DNA of 64,000 nucleotides from Mesodorylaimus sp. YZB2_4. Lineage: Eukaryota; Nematoda; Enoplea; Dorylaimida; Dorylaimidae. The stretch's first letter is position 1, and each line of letters starts with the position of its first letter. The translations under genes and the position numbers were made by a program. Below are positions 39,730-50,181 of the stretch, in pieces. The notes below the pieces were generated by a model. That model saw only the letters and a list, made by a program, of their open reading frames with translations. It was not told where the DNA came from and did not search any database. The stretch is from contig JASANH010000041.1 of NCBI GenBank assembly GCA_030248295.1, positions 1 through 64,000 of the forward strand, read 5' to 3'.

Positions 39730-41320
39730 CCTTTTCAGTCCTGACTCTTCTCCACCCACCTAATTTACCCGCTCGAGGACTGGCCGCGGTCGAGCACCTG
39801 CAATCGTGAGCGCAAGTAGAACCATTTTACAAAATTTGCTCCCAGGCGTGCGCAAGAGATTAAAAGCAGTGGCCATTGTTTTGTCGCTCGACAACCAGAC
39901 GAGTGTTCCTCTAAATCTCTCTCTTTCTGGCTTAGCTAATGTTGGGCTCTGATTTCCACGTTTCCAAGTACTACTATTCCTGAGAAATACGAACTCTCCT
40001 TCAGTCTAAGCGTTGCACTGTAAACTGAGTTCAGCAAACTGAAGGTCAGTTCTGTATGTCACGAGGATCCCTTTTATTTCAGTCTCATTAGCTTCCAACA
40101 TGTTGCGCCCAAGTCAAATTTAATGGTAAGTGACAAGCAGTATTTAAAAAACCAAATTTCATGAAATATACTGCAGCAATATCCATAGTGCATTTTTCCA
40201 AACTGTCATTCACGGCATAACATTTTAACCTCGTTTTCAGTGCACCCTCTACCTTTTATTATTTAAAATTAAACTTTTTTTTAAAACTTTTTCAAAACAT
40301 ATCGCTCTTTTTTTAAGACATGCCTTTTGTGGCGGTCGAATATGGTTTTTTATCTTGATTTTTATTTCCCCATTAAAATCTTGTCCGATGCTAGTACGTA
40401 GTCCTGTGAGTCTCATGCTTTTACTTCTTTTGTATGATTACCATGGACATGATTTCAGACTCACTTTCTCTCGTATCCACTGTATATTGTGTCCGCAAAA
40501 GCATACGGGAAAGATGCAAGCTTCTGCAAACGTCCCTCTAACTTCCGCTTTTATTGTGAGTCAATCTTCATATACGCCTTCTCTGTATGAACACCGTTTT
40601 TTAAGTCAATTTTTCAATTACAATTTCGCGTCGTTTTTTAAAAATTCTTAAAGAATCGTTTCATTCTTCAAAAATACCTGTCATCGTCATTCTTGTGCAG
40701 AGACAGCTTTCAAAATGTTGAAAAAGTGATGAATTCCACATTTTGAATTTCCCGCCATTATAAAAACAAGACATGGGTTTTTTCGTTCATATATATATTG
40801 ATATAACAGAAATTCGATGAGTCCTATAACTTTTTTTCTCGATGAGCCACCAAGTCATATCCTGCAGAATTTTTCTGCGTTTCCAAATGTTTTGAGTTTT
40901 CTGTTCAAATGAACCCCCTACGAAACCAAAACTTCTAACTTTTTATAAGAAGTGACATTTTCCAGTCAGGAATTGCTCTTCGCACTTTCCTGACTTGATT
41001 GAGCCATGAAAGGTTGCCCCGCGCCTCTCCAAACGGTTTTTATGAGTTCCAAAAGTGATAATTTTGCCCGAGTGGACTCCCTTCTGAGCACACTACAGCA
41101 ATCTGGGGCAATACCTGGTCAAAATAAATGCCAAAAGGCATAAGCAGTGATGTTACTCTGTTGTTTGAGCATATGGCTGGATCCCCCGCCCTCACGCAGC
41201 TCCAAATCGGCGTTGTGATCTATCGGGTCCATACATACATACATACCTACATACTTACATGAAGCGGACACATTTTCGCCCATAGAAGGATAACCAGTGA
41301 AGATTTTTGAAAGACTTTCG
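39730..41320. other. No gene recognised; (CATA)n microsatellite
   Basis: AT-rich sequence with short frames only. A CATACATACATACATACCTA microsatellite lies at about 41230-41260. Confidence 0.5.
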
Positions 41321-41321
41321 G

Positions 41322-41635
41322 TACACACCTTCCCAACTACTCCCTCATATCCATACAAAATATCATCGGTTTTGGCCGCACGGTCCGCGAGTTATAGCGA
41401 AAACAAATAACCAGTTCGGGATTTCCGCCCTCGCAAGTCTACGATGAGTGGAGCCCGAACGGATAAAGATTTTGAAAATTCGTCTGACAGAACTTAACCT
41501 AGTAAAAAGTTACGCTAGGAAACAAAATTTCATTGTCTCATGACATCAGGCTGTTGAGATTTCGTTGTTGGTGAAGCACATGTACTACATGCGGGACGCT
41601 ACCGCGCCCTAATGGGCCCCATGGATTTCTTGTCT
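41322..41635 (+). repeat. Dispersed repeat, copy 1
   Basis: Shares about 300 bp in the same orientation with 54762-55060, including GAGTGGAGCCCGAACGGA and ATGACATCAGGCTGTTGAGA. Roughly 75-80% alike by eye. No coding potential. Confidence 0.75.
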
Positions 41636-41955
41636 CAGAATTATTTTTTGTCAGACATTTACGTGATTTCAATCATGAACCTCATTTTCTCTTTTTAATT
41701 TATGAACTGGCCGTGCTCCTAGAGGGAAGGGCTGCCATATATAACCCTACATAATCACATCCATCTCCTTCATACTTCTTTTTTGGCCTTTTATTGTGGC
41801 TCCGTATGTCGCCATAGAGCTCTCATGGAAGCCTTATAAAGCCCTCCACCAACATTACGTGAAGTTTTTTTGTGCAATTTTGCATGCAGGCTTCACTGTA
41901 AGGAGTAATTAGAATAGTTTGTAGCGATTCTGTAACTACGCTAATTTATTAAGTC

Positions 41956-42757
41956 TCGTAGGTTTACGCCAGTCGAGGAAAGCTATTAGATTGGCGAAAT
42001 CCGATTTTATTACTTCCGCTTTTAAATCTGTGACATCGCCTCGTGAGTTCTGGTCAACTTATCATCGATTGAGCCCCGGCGACCGGGATATCCCGGTTCT
42101 TACAGACGTTTTCGACCAACCACTCATTACTGCATCTACAAAAGCCAACGCCCTTCAGTCATCATTCATTTCGAACCAGAACAATGGTGATTACGGATCT
42201 TACGTCCCACCTACAAATGTGGAGGGTGGGATCAATCAACAAGACATCTCGCATTTCATAATCCAAGAAGAGATCAAGCAACTACCTAATGGAGGTGCCC
42301 CAGGGGACGCAAGGTAGTGTGCTAGCCCCAATCTCATTCATTGCAGCCCTCGACCTGATATTCATCGACTTCGAAACGCAATTTCCAAATTTGTCGCTTC
42401 TCCGATTCGCTGACGATTCATCACTGTTAGCTCCACTGAAACGGCTTAAAGATGCAGAATCAGTTCTACAGCCTGCAATAGATTTCATCCAGTCGAAATT
42501 CCTGTCTGCGGGTCTGCACTTGAATCCTTCAAAATGTGAAGTGGTCGTATTTCGATATAATCACTGTGCTCTCAGTCATTCGCCAAAGCTTACTATTGAC
42601 GGCATGGTACTGGACGTTGCGGAAAAAGTCAAGTGCTTGGGAGTTACCTTATCAGCGGATATGAAATTCAGCGAGCACGTCTCCAAAATCTCATCTGCAT
42701 CCCGATCAATGATCAGTGCACTGCACCGAAAATTAGGCCGAAACTGTCCATTTAAGT
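41956..42757 (+). pseudogene. CR1/Jockey-like non-LTR RT fragment with internal deletion
   Basis: The upstream frame has SPREFWSTYHRLSPGDRDIP and the linker KANALQSSFIS..., typical of the stretch before RT in CR1/Jockey-type elements, ending KQLPNGGAPG. The frame then shifts near 42290, and RT resumes at EVPQGTQGSVLAPISFIAAL. It continues with LLRFADDSSLLAPL, where FADD is the active site, and GLHLNPSKCEVVVF plus VAEKVKCLGVTLSADMKFS. The segment holding the first catalytic Asp is deleted between the two parts. The copy ends abruptly at 42757 against Polinton sequence. Confidence 0.75.
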
Positions 42758-42762
42758 GATGA

Positions 42763-43110
42763 CATCCTCGCGCAGTAAGCATGATCAGGTTTTGATCATT
42801 TTTCAATTCCTGCATCATATCGTCAAATATGACGAGCTTATTTTTTAGCAATGCCAAATCGGTAATACCATTTATGAAAGTGACATCAGGATCATGCAGA
42901 AGTGAGTCGTACAGTGGTTGTTGTTGAGTGACCACACTAATCCTTCATGTACAGGATAAATGAGCTTTGAACGATATTCAACGAGTATCTTGACAAATGT
43001 ACTTTTTCCTGACTGCGAGGGTCCTGCAATGACAGCAGAAAACGGGTGTCTCCACCTTGCGTCTATACCTACGATTAACAGACTGACAACAAACACGTTG
43101 CAATGAGTCT
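42763..43110 (-). pseudogene. Polinton packaging ATPase (A32/FtsK-like), fragment
   Basis: The minus strand encodes RHPFSAVIAGPSQSGKSTFV, containing a Walker A P-loop (GPSQSGKST). After a frame change near 42935 it continues with QPLYDSLLHDPDVTFINGIT and a Walker B-like KLVIFDDMMQEL, followed by TARGCHH. This is the virion DNA-packaging ATPase of Polintons. Both ends are lost, and a CR1-like fragment abuts the C-terminal side. It is far from the main Polinton (2-16 kb) and on the opposite strand, so it comes from a second copy or a rearrangement. Confidence 0.75.
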
Positions 43111-44660
43111 ATTTATATAAAACTAAGTTACTGTAAACCCGAAAAAGGTGTCAGATACTCCCATCGATTTTCATGAAGCCAACGCGGCTTCAAATATTTC
43201 AAGATAAAATTATCGATCTAGTCGGGGATAAACAAAGACAACTGCTGGCAGCTAGGCCTGAACAAGTCTTCTGCTATCCATCCGCCAATCACATACAGAG
43301 TCATAATTCGGGACAGCGAGACGACTCCATCGCGAAACGTTGAATACGCAGCAGCTTGATAAACGTTATACGCGTTGTTTGGAGTGACATGGCCCGGTGG
43401 TTTTATAGCATGGATTTCTTTCACGTTACATGGTCATCCAGAGCATGTACGCCGCTTGAGCTGACAGACCTCCTAATTTGTGCGTGGCATCGATCCCCGA
43501 GTAAAAGTAACTGCGTATAATGCACTGCAGTCGAAAGCTGTGATCCTCGACCTGAAGAGAGCAAACAAATTTCTAACCTTCTTTCTTTTTATTGAGACTA
43601 AACAAAAACCGAAAAGAGAAAAGAATAGTGCAACAGTGATGTGCGTAGTGATAATGACCATAGAATGCAAGACATGACAAGTGCACATTGCTGTGACGAC
43701 TCTTCTGACACTATACAGAGGAAACAGGCTTATAATAGCGAGGACGAGCAATGGAAAAGCCACCAAGGCAAACAATAAGTTTTACAGACCTGTCGTAGTG
43801 TCCAAAATTTTTTTTTCTTTCAGAGGCACTGGCGAAATTTTTCCAGCTTCTTGGCCATGTTCTTGTTTAGGAGGCACTGGTTCGATTTTCTCAGCTTCAG
43901 GCGGCACTGGTCTCCAAGGATATTACAGTTTATACTCATATTACACGTGCGACTGGCATTTAGCTTACTTGGACTTGTACATAAACTGTTCCAACATGTA
44001 GAACGTTTCATTTTCTCTCTTCATCCTGTCTCGCTCTTGCTCGGACAAGAATTTCCTATAATAGGTGGGTACTTTCCTGATAAAAGACTAAGCAACTTAA
44101 AAGGTACTGCTGCACCACCACCTGCTGGACCAAATAACACTAATTAATTATCATCCAATTGAAAAACCAGTGTGATACAACACAACTAACCTTTTTTCAC
44201 AGAGTTTCATATGTTTGATCGCCAGGTTATCACTAATTATCACTAAATTCGATCTAAATCGGTAATTGGCAAGGGGGGGCGCGCACAGGTATGCGCAGGT
44301 AGCACGTTGACAGGTAGGCGAAAAAAATGAGAGGGCTCGATAAAAAGAATCGTTGTAAATCAGCGGATTTAGCCATAATCATTTCGAGATGATCAAAATA
44401 TGCGAAAATGAAAGGGGAATCAAGCTATAGAGATCGATTATCTTATCTAAAATTTTTGGAAATTCTGTCTCTGCCAAAACGATGCGCCGTGCAGCACCGT
44501 AGTCCGCTGCCGCGCACACATGCGCAGGCTCGCGCCGCAGATAGCGGTAAAATGCAGTTTAGGATACGAGCGAGAAAACAAAAAAAGAACTTTAAAAAAT
44601 GTTTTCTGGGTCAATTTTTATGCGGTTTTTTGCAAGGGTCACTTTTTTGATGGGAGTCCG
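43111..44660. other. No confident gene; possible further Polinton debris
   Basis: Short minus-strand frames follow the ATPase in the same direction (43218-43424, starts MKEIHAIKPPGHVTPNN, and the text FLSEQERDRMKRENETFYML near 44000-44060). They may belong to the same element but match nothing I recognise. A GGCACTGG(C/T) motif occurs three times at about 43826-43915. Confidence 0.35.
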
Positions 44661-44664
44661 AGGG

Positions 44665-45135
44665 TTAATCGGCTGGAGGGTTGTTGGGATATTTTTCGAT
44701 TCTGCCGAAAACATCGCTGGTGCGTTTGATCATTTCTGCTTCGGCCTCGTTTACTCTTTTCTGCTCCTCCATATTGTTGGCGTGATACATTTCCCAAACA
44801 AAATTAACCGCGGTTTGCATCGACTTGTTGCATTCGACACAGTACTTGCACATGGAAATGGTCAATAGCATGCGCTGGCTATCTGGGGCGACTTTAACGA
44901 ATTTCTTAGCCGACGAGCTCATGCACATGGGACAGAGCCACAGTGATAATGGAGATAAGAAATATTTCAAGCGATTAGCCGACAGGGCGAATGGTATCTG
45001 TTCACGATACGATGGCTGTACTGGCGGCAATACTGGCTTTGCAGGTTCCACATCCAAATACACACCCGCATTTTGTTTGACCAATTTGGCTGGGGGCTGG
45101 TCCACCTTCTGGTCATTGACCTCCGAAGTGTCCAT
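44665..45135 (-). CDS. Cys-rich 156-residue protein, unknown
   Basis: An intact frame starts MDTSEVNDQKVDQPPAKL. The first ~50 residues are Pro/Val-rich. Then come a C-x2-C pair (LWLCPMCMSS) and a C-x2-C-x2-C cluster (MCKYCVECNKSM), which could bind a metal. The C-terminal ~55 residues are acidic and helical (EMYHANNMEEQKRVNEAEAE). I do not recognise the family. It is transcribed away from the AP-1/CCAAT-rich stretch at 45366-45575, which could serve as its promoter. No stop or frameshift is seen. Confidence 0.4.
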   Translation of the reverse strand: MDTSEVNDQKVDQPPAKLVKQNAGVYLDVEPAKPVLPPVQPSYREQIPFALSANRLKYFLSPLSLWLCPMCMSSSAKKFVKVAPDSQRMLLTISMCKYCVECNKSMQTAVNFVWEMYHANNMEEQKRVNEAEAEMIKRTSDVFGRIEKYPNNPPAD

Positions 45136-45365
45136 TGGGCTCTTATGTTAATCGGGAATTTGTTGCTCGGTTTGACGAGAATGCCAGCTCTTGTGAGAAT
45201 TCAGAGATGCAGTAGTCTTGAAATAGCGAAGGATATCACACTGGACAGGCATACTGGATTGGAGACAGGACGGCACACACGACCGTACAAAAGCAATCAG
45301 GAAATGCTCAACGGCGTCCATCGGTCATGCAAAGTTCTTTTCAGCTTCCGGTTGGTCAATATCGG

Positions 45366-45575
45366 TATGAGTCATCACAGTGGACTCCTATTGGTCGGTG
45401 CGTGATGATGAGTCATCCACCATGTAGCCATGCTATCAAACAAGTCTGAACATGTCGCTGACGTCATATCCTCGTGATATATGATGTCATAGGTTTATTG
45501 TATGACTCACGGGTCAACAAGGATGATTCATCAGTTACGTTAGTATGGCCCATTGGTCAAGGTAGGATGACTCAT
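45366..45575. promoter_or_regulatory. Divergent promoter/enhancer candidate: four AP-1 sites and a CRE
   Basis: TGAGTCA or TGACTCA occurs at 45368, 45409, 45503 and 45568, and the palindrome TGACGTCA at 45459. ATTGG (inverse CCAAT) occurs at about 45389 and 45552. The cluster lies between a minus-strand gene (ATG 45135) and a plus-strand gene (exon from 45767). Confidence 0.5.
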
Positions 45576-45599
45576 TTGTAGTGGAGGCTTAGCCAGCAG

Positions 45600-46298
45600 C
45601 TGGTCTGTCAGCCAGATTATTCCAGTGCTTTTAAACAGCTCCGATTTAACTCCACGTTTCTGTTGTGTATGTCTTGGAAGGTATGTACAGTACATAATGC
45701 GTGCAGAGCCTGTGCTTGTGTGTCTAGTCCGATAGCCAGGACTACTGTATGCTTACTTTACTGCAGATGCCTCCTAACCGACGGGCCATCAATGGTTTCT
45801 TTCTTCATGCGCTCATTGTAAAACAAAGGCAGGAGTTGGCAGCTGGTCACAGAATCAAGAATCGCGACGCAGTTGACATTGCCGACCATGATTGGGCTGT
45901 GTACACTGGAGCCGAAAAAGATCTTTGGAAAATGATGGCCAGGAAACTACGTAAATCGGAACTCTACGTTACCAACTGGCGCAATAAACTAGGATACGAA
46001 GTTCAGTTGGTCAATATGCTGCTTACAGTGATAAAGGAATGGGCTACACTCTCCACAAATGACATATGAATAGAAATTGCTCACTTGCAAGAAAACGATA
46101 GAATTCGCTCGTTGGACAATGCCTTGATTGTGCATTCGTACCAAAACCGCTCATCCAAACCCCAGAACGTCATACCTTTTGTTTTTTTGGTTTCGCTGTC
46201 CATGCTGTACATACAATGCCGGCAGGATTATGAAATCGGACAGACGGAAATCGGCCCTACCCACAGGCACGTTCCTAATCTGATAATTGCCGATAATG
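45600..46298 (+). CDS. HMG-box-like protein gene, 5' exons (possibly Maelstrom-like)
   Basis: A non-coding first exon appears to end at 45680 (GAAG then GTATGT) and to be spliced to 45767, where CTGCAG meets the ATG. The protein starts MPPNRRAINGFFLHALIVKQ and continues HDWAVYTGAEKDLWKMMARK, an HMG-box-like helical module. The next part is less clear and ends near a GTAAGT donor at 46298-46303. HMG boxes at the extreme N-terminus in this form resemble the piRNA factor Maelstrom, but the expected downstream RNase-H-like domain could not be recognised. One TGA near 46069 either ends it or marks an error. Treat the Maelstrom suggestion as weak. Confidence 0.35.
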
Positions 46299-46396
46299 GT
46301 AAGTTCTTTGCCTTTATCCAGTATGTATCTATATATGTAGCATTCGCGTTCCAACGGAATGACACTTGATGAAAATTACACCGTTTGGGTCTTTCA

Positions 46397-46430
46397 GGCG
46401 CATTTATAGTCGACAAAATTTCTACACCTA
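46397..46430 (+). mobile_element. Single end of a MITE family (partner of 52274-52412)
   Basis: GGCGCATTTATAGTCGACAA plus AATTTCTAC is identical to the left end of the complete MITE at 52274, then diverges. The opposite end was not found nearby. Confidence 0.7.
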
Positions 46431-47600
46431 CCAGTAGTAATAGAGGGGAGTACTGAGCTGGTACCTTTTGCGGCACAATGGTTAAGCATAGACAGTGTAA
46501 AGTAGCGCGCGCGCTACCGTCATGTGTGAAACTACCTACAGTAATCATGGAGCAGTTACAGTAATCCAAAAATCGTCAAAGGGCAGAGACATGGTTTTAA
46601 AATTTTTTAACTGCGAAGGACTGACGAGTTGATTTTTTTCTGCAAACTGATCAGGTGGCTAGCAAAATTTAAAATATTATTTCTGTTTTCTTTTCTTTGT
46701 CCTTTGTTTCTACGTAAAACTTTGGTTATTTCTTCTGCTTAGTAATATCGTTAAAGGACTGACGAACTGTTTTTGATATATTTCTTATCTTCGTTACATT
46801 TTGTTGTGCATTGCTATATGATCTTATGGCATTCTGTTTTTTATTTTTGATTTTTTTTTAAATTTGTGCGGTTGAAAAAAGTTTTAATTTGTTTTGTGCA
46901 ATGTTTGTACTATCTAATGACATCCTGGTTTATTTACTTCCGACATTTTATAGAAAAAATAGTTGTGCATAAGTGTAAAGTCTTGAAATTATCGCAGGCT
47001 ACAAAGTGCAACCCAGGAAATACGGGTATACGGACAGACAGCGTTCTGTGCTGGGTGTAAAGTTATTACCCAACACAAAGACTAGTTGCCGTCGATAACT
47101 GTAAACTACAGTGAGCTATTCAGGGCACACTGGTATGTAATCAATTTAGATATCGACGAAGGGTGTGCTGTAGTCAGTGTAGAGTTACATTAATCCACAG
47201 AGCCTGCTGCTAATTTTGCTTATGTAAAGTATAGTGAGAAATATGAAGTGTAAAGCAGCGCTGTACTTACAGTACAGTAAGCTAGTCTTGCGAAGATCGC
47301 TTATAAAAAATAGCTCACATGAATGTCACAACCTATCATGGATAGTGTAGAGTGGATGAAATAACAAATTCAATGACAAGTGTAAGTTTACGTCACATGA
47401 CTTCCATAAACCTACATAATGCCACACAATAACAAATGCTAAACGATAGTATCATAAACAGACTCACTGTTGATCGTCTCCTTGACCACTGCTCGTGACC
47501 ACTCCAGAATTGAAAACTGACCGCTGGAGCTCTTCTGCAAACCACCTTTCACGACGACTGCAGAATGGACAATGAGAGCAGAAAGTCTAGACTTGCCCCA
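46431..47600. other. No gene recognised
   Basis: AT-rich sequence with T runs and short frames only. Confidence 0.5.
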
Positions 47601-48035
47601 TTTATAGCCAAAGTACACCCAAAAGTACACCCGTGAGTCACCCATATTTTCACCCCCCCCCCCCCCCCCCCCAAGATCGGCTATCGAGTACACCCTGACC
47701 AATCAGGAGCGAGTATGTACACCCATCGACAATAAAGCGCACCTATGAGTCATCCAAAAAGTCGACCACCCAAGGTCACCCCTAAAGTCACCCATTTGAG
47801 TACACCTCAGCCAATCAGAATCGAGTATGTGTACCAACCAACATCGGCTATCAGGCGCATATATGAGTCACCCCTAAAAGTCACCCCCGAGATCGGCTAT
47901 CAAGTACACCTTGACCAATTATAGAATCGAGAAAGTACACCCGTGAGTCATCTAGCGCCTCTAATGAGTACACCCAAACGAGATCACCCCCTTCCAGAAA
48001 TCTATAAAGGAGGCCATTTCGGCCGACTGGTCAGT
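47600..48035 (+). promoter_or_regulatory. Strong promoter with repeated upstream boxes, TATA and TCAGT initiator
   Basis: TGAGTCA occurs at 47634, 47746, 47864 and 47944. CCAAT occurs at 47699, 47811 and 47915, and ATCGGCTATC three times (near 47677, 47844 and 47892). These come in partly repeated modules also containing AGTACACC. TATAAAG starts at 48003 and TCAGT at 48031, about 30 bp apart, the normal spacing for TATA and initiator. The coding ATG follows at 48120. A poly(C)20 tract lies inside (47653-47672). Confidence 0.65.
47653..47672. repeat. Poly(C)20 tract
   Basis: Twenty consecutive C within the promoter region. Confidence 0.95.
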
Positions 48036-48119
48036 ATTCACTCCAGTCTAGCCGGTGGAAAGCCGTCTTCGTTCAGTTCTTTGTTCTTCTTAATTTGCAT
48101 TAAACTCCAAAAATCAGAA

Positions 48120-49638
48120 ATGCCCAAACGGAAAGCTTTTTTTGTGGAAGCCCATTTCGGTGATCTTGATGATATTGGTACTGTGGCAATGAAATTTGTT
48201 TGTGGTGATTGTGGCAAGTTGTTCCAATGTCAAGACAAATTGCAACGGCATCAAAGTGATCATTGTGGCCAAGGCAATATTGATTATCAGTATCCCGGTG
48301 GCTGTTATTGAAGCACCAACGACCATTTTCGATGAGCTGATTGAATTCGGAATTGTGGTCGAGAAGGACAAGCAAATGTGCCATTCGTTTGCCACCTGGG
48401 ATTGTAAGGCCATCTTGGAACAGATCCAACCGACGATCCGAAGAAATGGGATGGATGAAGATATGGAACGCAGACTCAATGAGCAGAATATGGAAGTGGA
48501 ATATTTGGAAGATGAACTTCCCAGTTTGCAATTCAAAGAGCAGCACAAGGTGGTCAGTGGTGCCTTGAAGTCGACTGTCCCCGGCTGCACCGAGACCAAA
48601 TTTTTCCTCAACAAAGATCCAGAAGCCTTGGTCAAAGAAATGTATCAGACCATGATCGATTGGAGTGATCAAAATTATGAGTTGCAAAAGGCCAAGTTGA
48701 AACCGGAATTTGACAAGATCAAAGAACTCCACAATCAAGTTTCGCAAGTGATTGCCAATGGTCGAAACGTGTTCAGAGAGATGGAAACCTTGAAGAAATT
48801 GGTGGCATTGCACAAGAAGCTGGATCGCTATTGTCGTCAGCTAACCATCATTACGTGCAATGGTGGAGAATATGATTTGAATTTGGTGAAGAAGCTGCTG
48901 TTTCCGGAAATGGTCAGGAGAGTTCGGCAAGCCCGTATTGAAAGGAAAGAAGCTGGTGATTATACCAAATTAGTGCCGGAAGAGTGTCAATGGCCAACAC
49001 CAATCAAGAAAGGTGGTTCAATCCTCTGCCTGTCCACTCGTGAACTTCGGTTTTTGGACGCAATGATGTATATGGCCGCTGGTACCAACTTGGACAAATT
49101 TATCAAGGCATTCAATCCGAATGGTCCACAGAAAGGCTGCTATCCGTATGAACTGATCCGAAGCTATGAGGATTTGGAGAAAATTAAAGAATTTCCGCCC
49201 AGGTCGGCTTTTTATTCCACTTTGAAGAATGGTACACTTTCGGGTGAAGAATATGAAAGTGGAAAAAGAATTTGGGACGGATTGGAAGTCAAGAATATGT
49301 TGGAATATACTAAAGTCTACAACTCGTTGGACGTGGACCCATTTCTGCAAGCCTGTACCATCATGGCCGAAACTTATTGGAAAGATTTCAAAATTGATAT
49401 TTTCAAAGAAGCCATGAGTATTCCGGGTGTTTGCCTCGCCTATTTGTTCAAGACCCTTCACCAAGTGCAGCCATCCACCAGCTTTGGTTTATTTTCGGAG
49501 AATGAAAAAGAACTGTGTGAAGAATTATACAGCAACAAATCGTTGTGTGGTGGTCTTTCGTTCATTGGGCAAAGAATTGCCATCAAAGATGAAACTCCGA
49601 TTCGGGGCAATCCGCAGAAGCTGGTCAAAAAAATCTGA
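48120..49638 (+). CDS. N-terminal half of a family-B (protein-primed type) DNA polymerase; polymerase domain absent
   Basis: The ATG opens MPKRKAFFVEAHFGDLDD and a C2H2 finger (CGDCGKLFQCQDKL..HQSDH). One frame change near 48305 leads to the long frame: TTIFDELIEFGIVVEK, HSFATWDCKAIL, TIITCNGGEYDLNLV, RELRFLDAMMYMAAG, YPYELIRSYEDLEK, SAFYSTLKNGTLSGEEY and VYNSLDVDPFLQA. These match the exonuclease and linker region of DNA_pol_B_2-type polymerases found in Polinton-like elements. The Exo I position (usually D-x-E) is D-C-K. Exo II (N..YD) and Exo III (Y-x3-D) remain. It stops after CGGLSFIGQRI...KLVKKI, just before polymerase motif A should begin. TATA/initiator and poly(A) signals frame it as a complete unit. 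Confidence 0.7.
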
Positions 49639-49675
49639 CTCGACCTTTTCCCAAATCGGGGGGTAAAGTGCTTCT

Positions 49676-49700
49676 AATAAATTGCATGAAAACAAATAAA
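49676..49700 (+). terminator. Two poly(A) signals
   Basis: AATAAA at 49676-49681 and again at 49695-49700, 38 and 57 bp after the stop codon of the polymerase-like gene. Confidence 0.7.
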
Positions 49701-49701
49701 A

Positions 49702-50180
49702 ACTAAGCGAGAAAGGTTTTTCGGCTTGTTCAGGTCTATCTGTCTATAAAGCAGAGCTCTATTTCAGGCATTTCACGAAAATAAACCCCAAAAATGCTGG
49801 GCGGAACAATATGTTCCTGTCGACTCAGGCCCTTGCCTGAGCTTTTTGAGCTCGTAATTAATATAGGTCAATGTTGTTTTTGGCTTTTCTTGACAGCATT
49901 GGCTCCTTAGAACAAAGCCTTTTTGAGGTCATGGGGCCTCCATGAGGAGGCGACTCCTGTCAGCCAGTCAATATTGCGGTTTTTCGCAGGCGAGCACCCT
50001 CATTAGGTTAAGATCGATTCCTATTTTCGTTCTCATCATTCGTTCCGATCATTTGCGTGCAGGTGAGTCTTTCTGCGCAGGATGGCTGTGTTTTGTGAAC
50101 AAGAAAGAGTAAGCCTGTGCTGTGTTCTATGCTGAATAGTCGCGCTGGGATCACAGTCAAGTTCGACCCTGAGATTTTGC
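49702..50180. other. Possible LTR-like leader
   Basis: No coding sequence. A segment from about 50165 has GCCATCTTGGCAAGAATAAA followed by sequence ending TATTACA, suggestive of the poly(A) region and end of an LTR, but no second LTR or clear primer site was found. Confidence 0.25.
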
Positions 50181-50181
50181 G

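Noticed and set aside
45767..46298. Confident call of a Maelstrom gene
   Set aside because: Only the HMG-box-like N-terminus fits; the downstream domain expected of Maelstrom could not be seen in any frame.
47439..47702. Minus-strand ORF with a polyglycine run
   Set aside because: The run is the poly(C)20 tract, and the region is better explained as a promoter.
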